DNA from: Yamagishiella unicocca
Lineage: Eukaryota > Chlorophyta > Chlorophyceae > Chlamydomonadales > Volvocaceae
DNA length: 64,000 nucleotides
Assembly (NCBI GenBank): GCA_003116995.1
Contig: BDSL01000042.1
Location: 558,001 to 622,000 of the forward strand
Direction: 5' to 3'
The notes beneath the pieces were generated by a model. That model worked only from the letters and a program-made list of their open reading frames with translations. It had not been told where the DNA came from and did no database searches. The stretch's first letter is position 1. Every line of letters begins with the position of its first letter. Shown here piece after piece: positions 24,293 to 36,650 of the stretch. Both the position numbers and the translations under genes were made by a program.

Positions 24293-27200
24293 TCAATCCT
24301 TGCATGCGTCGGCGCCGAGGCTGGTTGAGCGCTGGAGTGACTGTAGGAAGACGCGGCGCATGGCTAAGTCCAGGGCGTAACCTGCGGGCCGGATCGGGTT
24401 GGGTTGGGTAGGGTTCAGCCTCCATGAAGCTATGCGTCTCGTCCTCTCAGCGCACTGGTCTGGGGCCCACTGTAACAGTTACTACTACTCCAGTTGCCTA
24501 TCTGTCGAACTATTCAGGTACCTTTTGGAACCCTGCCCGACCCTGGTAACTGGTAACTGGTCGACAAACCGACCTGTAAAAGCCAGCAAGCGACCTTACC
24601 CACGGCGGCAGATGTGGTGTAGGTGACCAGCGTGGTCGTCGCCGTACGGCGCCAACCACTGCAGGCTAGGAAGGCGGGTGTCACCCCGACTACCTCGATG
24701 GCCAGCATCCACATGTGGGTCGAGAAGCGGACCTGCGCGGAAGTTGGTAGTTGGTGACTGATTTAGCTTAGTAGTTGCAACGATCAACAGTCACACACGC
24801 AACGCCAAACGATGCGTTGGATGCCACCTCTACTCCACAGCTCGCGTGTTGAGCTGTTTGCCACAGTAGAGGCAGGCAGGGAATTGACTAGCGTGCTGGG
24901 CGAGCTAGCGACCGCGCAACCAAGGGAGGCCGAAAGCTGCGGGGACGATGTATACCAGCCATGTTGCAATGCTGCTAGCGATCCGCTGATGTCAACGGCC
25001 CTGATTAAGGACTGCAGACAGCAACTGCCGGGTAACCCGCCGGCATACCGATGTCCCAATCATGTAACGGCATCATCCCAAACACTCGCTGGCTGCAGCT
25101 GCAGCTGCTGAGCTGCAGCTGCTGCAGTTGTTGTTGCTGCTGCAACTGTTGTTGTAGCTGCTGCTGCTTACCGGTCTGCGCACAGGCCGCACCAGGCCGC
25201 GCTGCAGCACGTGGCTGTGGTTCCAGTGGAACTTCATTTCGGCCGGCATCGGCAGCAGCCGCGCGGCAAAGCAGCCGTACACCAGTCCGTTGACGGCCTT
25301 CAATCACGAGAGGCGCAAGCGCGGGGCATAAGCGCGTCACACGCGCGTGATAGGGTTTGGATTTAGGTGGTTGGTTTGGGGGACTGGTTTGGGATAGGAG
25401 TACGGCAATGCAATACGGGTAGGTGCAGGTTGCGCTAGTGCGCTCGATGTTCGTGTGATTTGTGTCATGGGAAAATCGACAGACGCGTTATATTGCGATT
25501 GGAGGTGTGGTTCTGCGCCCTCCAAATCACGGGACGGGGCGGGATCACAGGACCCTGCTGAACGTCATAACGCAGCCATCCGTACGGCCTACCCACTCCG
25601 CTCCACACCACCACCGCTCCGTCTTTCACAGTGTCAGGCGATGTGCCCGATGGTTGTACCTCTTGGTCTGGAACCCACTGTAACCGTTACAACAACCACC
25701 AAGGATCTCCAGTGCCCGCCGGATGTACGTTACCACAAGCATGCACGACACATGGGTTTGTGGTGGTTTGCCGTAACTCGGGCGACTGGTTTGGTCTTCC
25801 TCCTGTCTGCGTCTCTTCCAGTGCCAGGCGATGCGCCCGATGGCCCTATCTTGTGGTCTGGGGCCCACTGCAATACAGCTTGCTACGACGTGGACGCGTG
25901 AGCTACTGGATTGCCCCAAGCAGTTACCCAACAGCAGTCGGTCTTTGTCTCCTCCGTCTTTCTCAAGTGTCAGGCGATGTGCCCGATGGTTCTACCTCTT
26001 GGTCTGGAACCCACTGTAACCGCTACAACAAAGCAGCAGCAGCAGCAGCAACAACACACCTGCGCGGCCAGCAGCAACCGCTCGCGGTGCCGTGCATAGA
26101 AGTCCCTCCGCAGCAGGTTCACCACGTACGGCAGTACGACTGTGCCCGCCACTATCCACAGCATGACGAGGTTGTACAGCCAGCGGTAGCTGCCGGCGCC
26201 CAGAACCAGGAGCTTGCGGCTTCGGGTGCGCGGTGCGAAGTCCGATTGGTGGGCGTGGGGGACCCGCGGGTCGGGGGGGGCGGTGGTTAGATGGAAAATT
26301 AAACGGCGTAGGGATGGTTTTGGATCTGTTCAGAGGATCAGGGCCGCGTCTTCACCCTGGGGGTCCGTAAAAGTTGAAATCAACCCACTGAGGCTCTGAT
26401 CCGGAGTACGGCACCGACGATTGGTAAAACCTATTTGTCTATTGCGCACAAGAGAACATCTGCAACCAAGGAAGCATGCCGAACGTCGCGACTCTCGCTG
26501 GTCGGCTGTTAGCAAAGGTTTACTTTGTTGTCAACTTTCAGGCGTGGGCTGGTCCCCAGCTCGCGAGCGCACGCAACGCCATCGCCCCTTCAGCCGCTCA
26601 CCAGGTTACCAGCACGAACATCGTCATCAGCATCACAAACGCCGCAAGATCCAAGCCCTGGTACAGGTGGTTGCAGTACAGCTCATACTGACGCTCGACG
26701 TCATCACTACTGCCGTGCAGCTGCTGTCGTACAGTGCCGCCAGCCGACGCTCCGTATCCCGCAGCGGCGCCGCTCCCTTCGCCGCCGCTGCTGCCCGCAC
26801 CGACCCGCATCGACGTGAACTTGAAGCCGGTGATGGGCGCCGCCAGCAGCCTAGCGCGGCTTGAGAGTACCGCGGCGGCATACTCGCGGGCAGAGCCGGG
26901 TGATCGAGGCCCAGCCTTCGCGCGCTTGGCGGAGCCTGAACCAGGAGCCACCGCCGCCACCGACGCCGTCGGTATGGTTGCACTGATGCTGCCGCTGCCG
27001 GCTCGCTGCCGGCTGCCGGTGGTCCACTCCAGGGATGCCCCGCTTGCACCGGAGGCGACGATGCCGCCGTTGGCGTGGGCAGCGGGACCCCCTGCTCTGG
27101 TTTCGGCAGCTCTGGCCTCATCCGCACTGACGCCGGCGCCGGCGCCGGCGCACTTTTTGTCGCACGGCAGACGGTTGTACGATATGCTCAAGGACGGCTG

Positions 27201-30200
27201 GCGGACGCGGGGACCTGTACGGCAGGACCAGCAGCAGTAACAAACTGGGAAGGTGAGCTAATAAAGGCCCTGTGGGCAGCTGTGACTCATGAACTAGGCA
27301 AACCCATATCGCACCCGGCGTCCTGGGCCTCTCGATATTCATCAAGGGCGACGATGAGGCCGCCGCAGAGACACCACCTCCTCCTGACACCGCCTCGTGA
27401 CTTCCAACCAGCATCATGTCCTCAGTGCCGTCTCTCCGGCCACCTCCGCGCCCGCCGGGACACACAACGTTGTCGTCGTTGCAGTAACCAGTGCCGGCAG
27501 CACCGGCGCTATCGGCACTGAGCCTGCCCAACGGCTTCGAATCGGCGGCGGTAGCACCGCCGTAGCCCTGGGCCGCCGGATCGCCGCCGCCGCTGACGCC
27601 AACCGTCGGGCGACATGCGCGAGGCGCTGCGGGGTTACTGACCTTCCTACTGTTCTTGCTACTGTTCTTGTTACTGCTCTTGCTACTGCCCCTGTTACTG
27701 CTCTTGTTGCTGTCCGTCTTGCTGTCCATGTTGCTGTTCCTGTTGTCAACTGGAGGCGACCCTGAGGCGGCCGGCGAGCCCGGGGAACCAAGCAGGCCCA
27801 AAACGGCTCGGCGAGACAGTACGGAAATGTACGACGCAGCGGCCCTGGCGCCAAGGGGGGTCAGGGCAGACCTGTACAGCAGCAGAATGGCGTAAAGGCG
27901 GGCGGGAAGGGCGTACGGGCAGCTGATGTCGGATGTCCTAAGTAGGGGCCGAGGGAGCTCCGCAGGCTGTTGGGGGGGACGCCATGATTGCACTCTTTAA
28001 GGGCGGGTTGCCGCCTCAGGGCCGCAGTCACGAGGGTGCAACCCACATAGCACGTTTCCTAATCAAGCAACTCGCCTGAGGCTCTCCTCAACCGCAAGCA
28101 CGCCCCGCATCGCCGCCTGACCGGACGCCGGGGTCCGACCCGCCGTCATGCACACCGGCATCTGGCAAAACACTGGCGGCGGCGGTGCCGCCGTGGCCAC
28201 GGCGGCAGCAGCTGGTAGCCCCCCGGCGGCACCCACGCTGGAGGCGGCGGCGCAGTCCATTAGAAAAGCCACGTCAGTGCACATAGGAACTACGAAATCC
28301 TGCCAGCGCTGCTCCAAGGCAGCATACGCTGGCTGGTCTTGATCGTCGCCCACAGGGACGGCGTCGGTGGTAAAGGGCTCGGCGGAGGCGGCGGCCAGCA
28401 AGTTGCACAGCTCCGAAGCCACGTCGGGCTGCAGGCACAGTAGGGCCGCGGCGTCGTACACTAACGGTCCTCCGCCGCCGCCGTTGTCGTACTCTTGTTG
28501 TCGCTGCGCCGCCGCCGGCGCCATAATCACGATGCGGATTACGCTGGCATGTCTCGGCACTGGCAGCGTCACCCGCACGATGCTGGCGGCGCCTCGCTCC
28601 AGAGTCAGATGCTCGTCCAGTACGACATGGCATCCCGGCGCGGGTTCCGAAGCGACCAGCAGCATCCGTACTACCGCTAGGCCGCCGCCAGCTGGGCCTT
28701 CCGTGTCGTGCAGTACGGCACCTGCCGCCCCAACCGCGGCTCCTGCAGTGGCCCTGGAGGACATCCCGGCAGGCGCCGCTAGAGGCCGCTTGTGTGGCAC
28801 TGCTAAGCAAATCTCCAGGTCCGTCATGTCAGATGCCGTACCTGCCGTACCTGCCGTACCTGCGGGCCGCGCTGCGTGTACGGGCAGGAAGGGGGGCCGC
28901 ACCCACGTCACCCCCACCTCAGCATTCGAAGGCTGCGCCTGCCGCCGTGGCGACGCCGGCGCTTGCTGCAGCCACTGCTGCAGGCCGGCTGCTGGGGGAA
29001 CTTGCGATATGGGACTGCCCATCGAGCGGCCCAGTGTACGACTACTGTACGACGCGAAGACACCGTCAGCTTCCACGTCGACGGCTGGGATTACGTCTAG
29101 GTGCGGCAGCGATCCGACGAGCCCCGAAACCAAGCTGCCGTCGCCAAAGCTGACATCACCGCGGTTGTCGCCGTCGCCGCCGCCGCCACCGTCACCACCG
29201 CCACTGTCGCGTCCTCCGTCACCACCACAGCCGTCACCGCTGCCGCTACCGCCATCTTCGGCGCAATTCACTGACTGCACCCACGACAGCACCTGCACGC
29301 ACCCCCGCACTGCAACGGTCCTAACTGACGAAACTGACGACAGCAAGCCAACGGCGGCCACCGTCACGTCCGAGGCCCCGTCGCGTGCGCCGCTGCTGCC
29401 CCCTCCACCGGCTCCAGTCGTCAAGGGGTGTGTTCGCAGGTATTCATGGATGCGGTCGCAGGCGCTTGGAGCATAGTCCGCGAAGGCTCCAGGGTGGGAG
29501 TGGACCTGCGGGCAACCGAATCACCGGTCGAGGAGGTTTAAATTTACCGGTACTCGTCCAACGGCTGGTGGTTAGGGTTCTGCAACAGTTACTACCAGGC
29601 ATGCCAGGCGTGCGGTACGATGTAGTCTCGGGTGCGGCGGCAGAAAAGGAATTGACACGTAAGTTTCCTTGTCTTTTTCAGTGTCAGGCGATGCGCCCGA
29701 TGGCTCTACTTTTTAAGGTCTGGAGCCCACTGTAACGATTACAACAACAACGTAAGTTACTTTGGTTTGTCAGGAGTTGGGTCGGTTCGAATCCCGTCGC
29801 GCACACCTTGACACTGATGACCTTTGCGCGGGTGACGGGCAGGTAGCCGGACAGCGACCCTGCCGCCGGGGCGGGAGCTCCTTCGCCGCCAGAGTCCCCA
29901 AGGTGCAGCGCACACGTCTCGGCGCCCGTGCTGTCCCGCTGACCACCCGACCCAGCCAGTGAAGCGAGCTGGCCCGGGCTCTGGGGCGTGACGCTCGCCG
30001 CCGCCGCCGCCGCCGCCGCCGCGGCAGGCCGGCGGCGGACGAGGAGCGACTGCATCGGCAGCCGCCGAATGGAGGTAACGGAGGCGGCTGGCGGGCTGGC
30101 GGCGCCAGCAATTGAAGGCACAGCTGTAGCCGTCGTCAGGAGCGTGTTCCTCGAGGTGTCGCGGCTGGCGCTTAATGACCACATGTGACAAGGCAGCGCC

Positions 30201-32400
30201 GCGACCACAGGATCCGACGGCAGCAGCGGCGGCGGCGGCGGCGGCGCCGCCGCCGCCGCCGCCACCGCCACGGGCCCCAGGGGGACCCCCTGGCTCGGAC
30301 CCGCGGCGGGACGGCTAGATGGCAAGCGGCTGTTGCGCATGGAGGAGACCGCGGCACCGCGGGCACTCGGTACGGCAGCACCGCCGCCGCCGATGGCGCG
30401 GCCTCGACTGGAGATGTCCAGGAAGCCGCTGCCGCCGCCGCCGGCGCCGCCGGCAGCGTCGGCGGCGCGGCCGGTAGGGCTGACACTGCTCGCCGCCGCC
30501 GCCGCTGGTTGCGTGCGTGCCTCTTTGGCGGCAGTAGCAGCAGCGGGCTGGGGAGACATGCAGTTGGGGCCGCTGTCGAAATCCATCGTCGACGAAGGGG
30601 ATCGGTTTCGGTGAATGTGGTAGTTTGGCTGCTCGGGATAGGAGTGCAGCAGGAAGGGGCTGTTGTCACCGGGGGTTCCGTCCTGGGCCACTGCAGCGCC
30701 ATCGCCTTCGGCATTGCTGACATCGCTGAAAGCACTTCTGGCACAAGCGGTGTCGTCTCTAGGCTTGTTGGTGCAGAGACCGGCGCCGCCAATGCCGCAA
30801 TCCACGCCATCGCTGCTGCCAGGCCGCCGCGGAGGCGGTCCGTCGTCTGCATTTTTCCTCCTAGCATCGCCGCTACCAGCACTCGCGCCGCCACCACCGG
30901 CCGTCGATCGTGCCGAAGCTGGCGGCGGAGGCGGCCATGGTCCCAGTACCCTCGTCACGACCAAGATGTCGGGCACTGTGGTGATTGCTGAGGCCACCAG
31001 TATGGCTATCATGACCTGCCACGGGTCCAGGGTGGCCGCCACCACTAGAAGGTAGGCGCCCTTGATGAGCAGCAGCTCCAGAACCAGTACGACAAGCACC
31101 CAGCGGCGGGCCAGCACCTTGGGATGTTAAGGATCGTGTGTATTGTGTGTGGGGAGGGGAGGCGGAGGTGAGTGGATGTGGAGGCGGCTGTGGGGCGACG
31201 CGCGAGGGCAGGTTACAGACCGGGCGCAGCCGGGCCTTATTCCTAAATGCACGTGACGTGCGGATACCGCAATAATGCGGTTTCGGAGCCGCGTGAATTG
31301 CAGGTGCGTGGAACATGATGCTAGCACCTGCTCGCTGCATGGATGAGGAAGGATGCGGCGCGGTGAGGCAAGGTGTGGACCTAATAAGGCCCATCTACCG
31401 TGACCACCCTGGATCGTGCTTGGTTGCCGTACCCCGGCTGCCCCGCTGCCCGTCTCCGAAACCAGGTAGCCGCTAGGTAGCCCACAGCACGGGGTCATAA
31501 GGCCCGGCCCACGAACCCGACCTACTACTCGGGTAGCTAGCGCCCACAGCGCGCGTCGCAGTAACGGTTTCGCTAGTTCGTCGGAATTGCCGCTGACGCC
31601 ACTGACGCCGCCTTGGCTGCCGCTGACGCCGCCTTGGCTGCCGCCGCCGCTGCCGCTGCCACCGCCGCCACCGCCGCTGCTGACTACTGTGCCGCCGCCG
31701 GCTCTTTTGGCGCTGTCGAGTCCTTGCTGTTCGCACGCAGCTGCTGCTGCTACTGTTGCTGCCGGCGGTCTCTCGTCATCGTCTTGCAGAACCTGTTGCA
31801 AGAGAAACACGTAAAGATATTGAATAATAGCTTCTCGAAACAAGGAGAATGGAATTCTAGGTTCCCCCTGGGTGGTTGCTTGGTGCCGCTGTTCTCTGGG
31901 CCATTGTTCGGGTTTCCGGCGGTTTGCCGTATTTCGGTCGGATGCTGTTTAGTTCTTCCTGCGCCTCGCTCCAGTCAGGCGATGCTCAGTATGGCTCTGG
32001 CCCTACGGTCTGGGGCCCACTGATAGCAGCGCTACTACAAGATTCGAGGTTGATGGGAAAGTGGCGGCGCATGCAGCCTGCGCACCACCACCCCTGCTCC
32101 GAAGGCCATTGGGACAAATCACTTTTGATACTTTCTCACCGCTCGGATCCGCAGAACGGTGGCGGCGCGGCAGGTGAGAGTCAGGGTCGCCAGCAGCCAG
32201 GCAGCCATCCCAATCAGCCACGCTGGCCACACTGGCAGGTAGGTAGCTGTGGTCGCGGCGCCGGCGGCGACTGCGTCGCCGTGGTCTGCGGAAAGAACAA
32301 CAGGGACGAAATGACGGATACCGTAGAATGAGCTTACGGCGGTGCGAATAACGAGAAGCGCTGCGAGTCCACGCAGTGACGCGTAGCTCGACTCAGGCAA
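24293..32400 (-). CDS. large polytopic membrane protein, unrecognised family (5' end unresolved)
   Basis: Minus-strand gene, exons from the 5' side: about 32140-32400 (first exon not found; no in-frame ATG), 31526-31792, 29807-31117, about 28075-29505, 27315-27966, 26602-27214, 26060-26219, 25172-25297, 24600-24732, 24293-24381. Phases agree at most junctions. Hydrophobic spans include WLIGMAAWLLATLTL, WVLVVLVLELLLI, MIAILVASAITTV, ARLYAILLLYRSAL, LAAFVMLMTMFVLV, LVMLWIVAGTVVLPYVV and WMLAIEVVGVTPAF. Long Ala/Gly/Ser/Pro-rich loops lie between them. Order and phase strongly suggest one protein of about 1,300 to 1,500 residues, perhaps a channel, transporter or sensor; no signature motif was recognised. 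The exons at 26219 and 25297 follow unusual GAAG acceptors. The 28.07-kb donor is not certain. Confidence 0.65.
25080..25171. repeat. CTG/CAG-rich microsatellite
   Basis: Impure runs of GCTGCA, GTTGTT and GCTGCT in the intron of the polytopic gene, directly beside the 25172 donor. Confidence 0.75.
25633..25697 (+). repeat. GTAAC-N-GTTAC dispersed repeat
   Basis: Full forward copy: CAGGCGATGTGCCCGATGG, a TGTACCTCTT spacer, GTCTGGAACCCACTGTAACC and GTTACAACAACC. It lies in an intron of the polytopic gene, the first of three direct copies within 400 bases. Confidence 0.85.
25820..25877 (+). repeat. GTAAC-N-GTTAC dispersed repeat
   Basis: Forward copy with CAGGCGATGCGCCCGATGG and GTCTGGGGCCCACTG but a diverged right end. 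The upstream 60 bases resemble those upstream of the copy at 31972 (a GGTTTGCCGTA word and TTCTTCCT), so the unit is longer than its conserved core. Confidence 0.75.
25969..26032 (+). repeat. GTAAC-N-GTTAC dispersed repeat
   Basis: Forward copy with CAGGCGATGTGCCCGATGG, TTCTACCTCTTG and GTCTGGAACCCACTGTAACC, then GCTACAACAA. It runs into a CAG/CAA microsatellite beside the 26060 splice donor. Confidence 0.85.
29683..29751 (+). repeat. GTAAC-N-GTTAC dispersed repeat
   Basis: Forward copy with CAGGCGATGCGCCCGATGG, GTCTGGAGCCCACTGTAAC and GATTACAACAACAA, in the intron of the polytopic gene between 29505 and 29807. A box-B-like word GGTTCGAATCCCG lies 30 bases further on. Confidence 0.8.
31972..32040 (+). 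repeat. GTAAC-N-GTTAC dispersed repeat, diverged
   Basis: CAGGCGATGCTCAGTATGG, then GTCTGGGGCCCACTG and GATAGCAGCGCTACTACAA. It lies in the intron between the first two recognised exons of the polytopic gene. Confidence 0.65.
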
Positions 32401-34232
32401 AATCGTTTTTAGACGAGTGCCTTACAAAGTTCAAATCTGGGAATCTGGGGACACAAGGACTGGTGGAATTAGCCCTTGCAATTCGCAGGCGCCAAGTTAA
32501 AGCCAACTGGCGCGTCCAAATGTCCCAGCTTTGCAAGGACGTGCGTCAAGTTTGTAACAACATACTTCCGCGTACCTACCTTGTCGCCTCGTGTTGTCTT
32601 CCAGGCTTGCCGTTGTTTACTGTTGGTGAGACCGCGCAGTCCCACGGGTCGATCGCTGCGAGCCAGGTGAAGGTGAACCTGCGAGCACGGTAACATGTTG
32701 GACGCGCGCCAGCCTCGCAAACAGGCTGCACATGCTGCAAAGAAGGCGTTTGTGCAACCAAAGTACCAAGTGGTAAAAAAATGATGTTTTGCTGTCGCGC
32801 CATAGCCATGAGCATGACCGCAAAGAGGGCCCTCTGCGAAATGTAATGGGGTGCTTCCCGGTGGCCCAGCCCGCTGCTGGAAAGCTTACGCGACGCACAA
32901 CCGGGCCGATGTTATCAGAAGCACCGGGACGGTAACCAGTAGCGCTCCAGGAACCTGCTCTGGGAGCCTCAAAATGGCTTTTGTCTCGGCAAAGGGAGGG
33001 AATGACTCACTCAGCGGGGGGATTGCAGCGCGGAAGGCCGGCAGCGATGACTGGTGCTCGGCGGGAAGAAGAGAGTGAGGTATAGCTGTAGGAATATTGA
33101 CCGGCAAGCGCCGCCTGCCGGTGTTGTGAAGGTGCCGAAAGGGCGTCCGCGCAGGATCCTTGTCGTTCGCTTCGGTGTCCTCCCGTGGATTGAAGTAAAT
33201 CTACTTAAGTAAATGCAATATGACTGCGGCAGTGTGGTTGCTAGGAGCCTGGCACGTCTGTTGGCCTAAATACCGGAATTGCGGTCACCAATGACGAGGT
33301 AGGGAGCGCAGCGAGATGGATGACGATTTCACGTCGTGCACTCCAGATCTTGGCCCTGTTCCGTCACCCAAGTCATCAAGCGCATATTGTTTAACTCATT
33401 ATACGTACCGGCTTGTCAAACGGGTGGTGTCTGCCAAAGATGGGTTTTGCTTCCGGAGAGTGCATCGCATAGGTGTCGCTGCAGGGTGTAGTTGCTATCC
33501 TGGGCGAATGGTATGCACTCCATGCTCTGGCCCTGGGGCTTAGCGTCGCAGAATGTGGCGCTCTTGCATACATGTACATCCTGAGCACTGCAGGGGCAAA
33601 AATGTCAACAGCGTCTGGTAACTACACCGGTACTGTACAACATCGGGAACGGTTCTACAACTCGCCAGTAAGCTAGACACGAACTCGTAGTGTTCGTCGC
33701 AAAGTTGATAGCTAGCAGTCATTGGCCGTCTTGCATGACCTAGCTTTACTCAGTCCCCCCACCTTCCCCGACCAGAAAGGTCTCGCATCAGACGCTGGAT
33801 GATCGATGTAATATACACAAGATCACTGGGACTCGACAATACTGCGTGTAGACAGCTTCCCGCGAAGTCTCAAGGCATGTCACGCGTGCAGTACCGCACT
33901 TGCCTGCGCTCCAGAACTGGTTCGGGTCACAGCACGCGTTGCATATAGCGAATTGAGTCGATACACGTCACATGAATATAATCAATGTTCAACGGTACAT
34001 TTTAGTGCATTGGTAGGTCGCTAGGTCCACCAGACAGCAGTTCCCGCTTTACTTGCATGCTGACCAGCCGTTCCCTTTAATACCGGTACAGAAAATTTAG
34101 TCTCTTTTGGTATTTGTGTAATCGCACTAGCGTTTGATACAAACTCACAGTCGCATTTACAGGGCAGGAGGTCCCGGTTGGTCACACGACCAGACGTTGC
34201 TTTTGTCGTTGGCTGGCGCAAGACCTGCAGAT
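32401..34232. other. spacer between divergent genes
   Basis: This stretch must hold the missing 5' exon(s) and promoter of the minus-strand polytopic gene and the promoter of the plus-strand SRPBCC gene. No exon can be assigned with support. From about 33100 to 34200 the sequence is lower in GC and shows no motif. Confidence 0.5.
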
Positions 34233-36115
34233 ATGGCCCTAGTAATCAGCGCTAGCTCTGCGAGCACCTCGTTAGCCCAGCGCGTGCGGGTGAGGCATCG
34301 AGTGGTGGTGCGCGATGTGCTGCTCTCCGCAACTCAAGACGCTCCCCCGCTCACTGTCATCCTACTAGGTCCCATCTGGAGCCAGCATAATAGCGCGCCC
34401 AAGGCGAGCAGCAGGTCAGTAGTGCCGTTTCGCTTGGGTGTTGCACTGCGTCGACAGAAATGAGCGGTCCCGCTCCACCAACGGTCGCAGGAACGCAAGG
34501 CAAGACTTCGTTCAGCGGCCGCGGCCTGGGCCGCATCCCAGACAATGGATCCATGCGTTGGAGCATGGCGCAGTGGTTGGAAAACAAGTGAGGCCTCGTG
34601 CGCGCCCGGGCGTTGAGTAACGTGGCCAGCCCCCCACCCACGCACCAAACGGTCGACGCCCACCGCCCTCGACGAGACCACCGGGACCGGATTTCCTGAG
34701 CCCTCCCACCATCTCCCCACTGCTTCCAATACACTGTATGGGATGGGGGGAGCGGGGCGCCCTTACCGAGCGATGCTCGCACGAACCCACGTTTATAGCC
34801 CCGGCTCCCGATCTCCCCTGGGCGCCGGAACTCGCGACGCGACCATCCTGCCTGCGGAACGCCCCACACCACACATGTGCCCGATGGTTCTACCTCTTGG
34901 TCTGGAACCCACTGTAACCGTTACAACAACCACACGTCGTACAACGCCCTCCCGCTCGCAGGGCCCAGGCTGAGGTGCAGTACCCCCTGGAGACGTGTTG
35001 GTCCCTGTGGGAGGACCGGGAGCTCATCCCGCAGTGGATGCCTTGGATCAAGTCGGTGAAGGTGCGTGGGTCGGTGGGTCGGTGGCCGGACGATGGAAGG
35101 CGGGAGGGAGGGGGACATCTCCCTTTCCTTGCCGTGCAACCCTCAACTGTCGTACCTTGAATCCGAAACCACAAACACCTCTGCGCCTGCCCGAACAGGT
35201 GGTGGAGTCCGATCCCAGGATGTCCCGGTGGACCTTGGCCACCAACCAGTTCGGTCGCGACTGGGAGTTCTCTTGGCTGGCCCGCAACCTGCCGCCCGTG
35301 AAGAACAACAAGATTCACTGGGTTTCGGAGCGGGGCTCGGCGTCGCTGGGTGGGTACGGCGGCATGGGTGTTCGGGTTCGGTTCGTGGAGGCGAAGGGGC
35401 TATGTTAGCACCGCAGTAGGCGGCAGGGCTGGGGAGCAGGGGTCCCTTTTGTGCTAGGGGATTGAGCTCGTTCCTTGCAGTGCGGGTTTTGGGAAGGGTT
35501 GGGCGGAACGGGTTTGTGGTTTTCTGCGCCGGGATGGCGCCAAATGACTCATTGCAGTACAGTAACTTACGCATCCCTTGCCTGGCCGCATGGGGCCTCA
35601 GGCCTTGAAATCCAGAACCGCGGCCAGATCAAGTTCGTACGGACTTCCCCTTCCAGCTGCAACATCACGCTGATCATTTCCTACGAGGTGCCGGACGTGC
35701 TGGTGCCCTTCGCAAACGTGCGTTCTGGCGGACGGGTGGCTGGGGTGGCTTGGAAACACGTGGGCTGGGGTAGCGTAGGGACGCCGATAGCGACGAAAGA
35801 GGAAACGATTAAACCTGTGGGCGGCGATGAGAAGGAGTGGATTCAATTGTCGTGAGACAAAAACAAAAAAATGGAACATCGGTTAGTGCGTTGTGTGTGT
35901 CTCCTGGTGTGGTGGTTGCCCCTCCCCTGGTGTGTTATGAGGATCCCAGTATTTGTCGCGAATTGACTTGTTGCCTCCGCCCTTTTTCCGTGTTCATTGT
36001 CCCGCGCGCACCTCAGGCCCTCACCCCCCTGGTGGAGGGCATCATCCAAAAGGACATGGAGCGCTTCCGAGAGTACGTCACGGCGAAGGCGACGGAGAAG
36101 GCCACAGCGGCGTGA
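34233..36115 (+). CDS. plastid SRPBCC / polyketide cyclase-like lipid-binding protein
   Basis: Belongs to the START-like (SRPBCC) fold family that includes COQ10-type lipid binders; plant chloroplast members have unknown ligands. Exons: first exon from 34233 (MALVISASSASTSLAQRVRV, a transit-peptide-like start), 34458-34587, 34962-35061, 35199-35349, 35602-35717, 36017-36115. The mature part reads ENKAQAEVQYPLETCWSLW, IPQWMPWIKSVK, FGRDWEFSWLARNLPPV, KIHWVSERG and ISYEVPDVLVPFAN. It ends in an amphipathic helix (EGIIQKDMERFREYV), the order expected for the family. All junctions from exon 2 on close in phase. The first exon to second exon junction does not clearly close, so translation could instead begin at ATG 34460 without a transit peptide. 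A dispersed repeat lies just before exon 3. Confidence 0.8.
34872..34935 (+). repeat. GTAAC-N-GTTAC dispersed repeat
   Basis: Forward copy with ATGTGCCCGATGGTTCTACC, TCTTG, GTCTGGAACCCACTGTAACC and GTTACAACAACCA. It ends about 25 bases before the acceptor of SRPBCC exon 3. Confidence 0.85.
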
Positions 36116-36650
36116 GAGCTCCGTGGTTCTGGAGCGGCCGAGTAGGCTGCTGCAAAATGCAAGCCGGCAGCTGGAGCAGGAGGGGCGGCTTGGCGCTGGG
36201 GCCGTAGCCTGGGGGTCGAGCGAGAGATAGGGCAGGATGTGGCGACTAGTGTGTGAGCGGAGGGGGTGATGGTGGTAGCGGCGGTGGTGGTGGCGGTGGT
36301 GGAGGCTAGGAGATTTGTTGGTCGGATGCGCTGGCCAGATCTGCTGCGAGGAGGGAGCTTCGGGTATGGGGCGGTGTGCAGAGGCCTGCAGGGCGCCTGC
36401 CGCGGCCCATGTATCCGCCGGCGGGGCTGGGTTCGCATAGCCACGTCGCGCGGTGTGGGTGAGCGGTTTTGGGGTGCGGCTGCGGCTGAGCTGACTGACG
36501 AAGGTGCGGAGGGTCGGCTGCCGCAGCGCAGGTTGGTGTTCCGAAGTTGCTGTTCATGTTTCTTGTCCATGGCAGTGCGCTGGCATTCGTTCGAGATCTC
36601 AGCTCGTATTCGCCGGGTTTGGTTTCTTCGGAAAGAGGCGGAGCAGTGTG
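36116..36650. other. 3' UTR / spacer
   Basis: GC-rich sequence after the SRPBCC stop, probably its 3' UTR meeting the 3' UTR of the convergent small gene at 36651. It includes a GGT/GGC-rich run at about 36266-36310. No gene seen. Confidence 0.5.

Noticed and set aside
28367..29476. 369-codon forward frame, Pro/Ser/Thr-rich
   Set aside because: Antisense shadow of a polytopic-gene exon; its composition is explained by GC-rich codons read backwards.
29781..29802. tRNA-like T-arm word GGTTCGAATCCCG
   Set aside because: Only the box-B loop matches. The T stem does not pair fully, and no D arm, anticodon arm or acceptor stem could be built around it.
30172..30897. Reverse and forward frames of 240-270 codons rich in Arg and Ala
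   Set aside because: They are alternative frames over GCC-rich runs inside the 29807-31117 exon of the polytopic gene.
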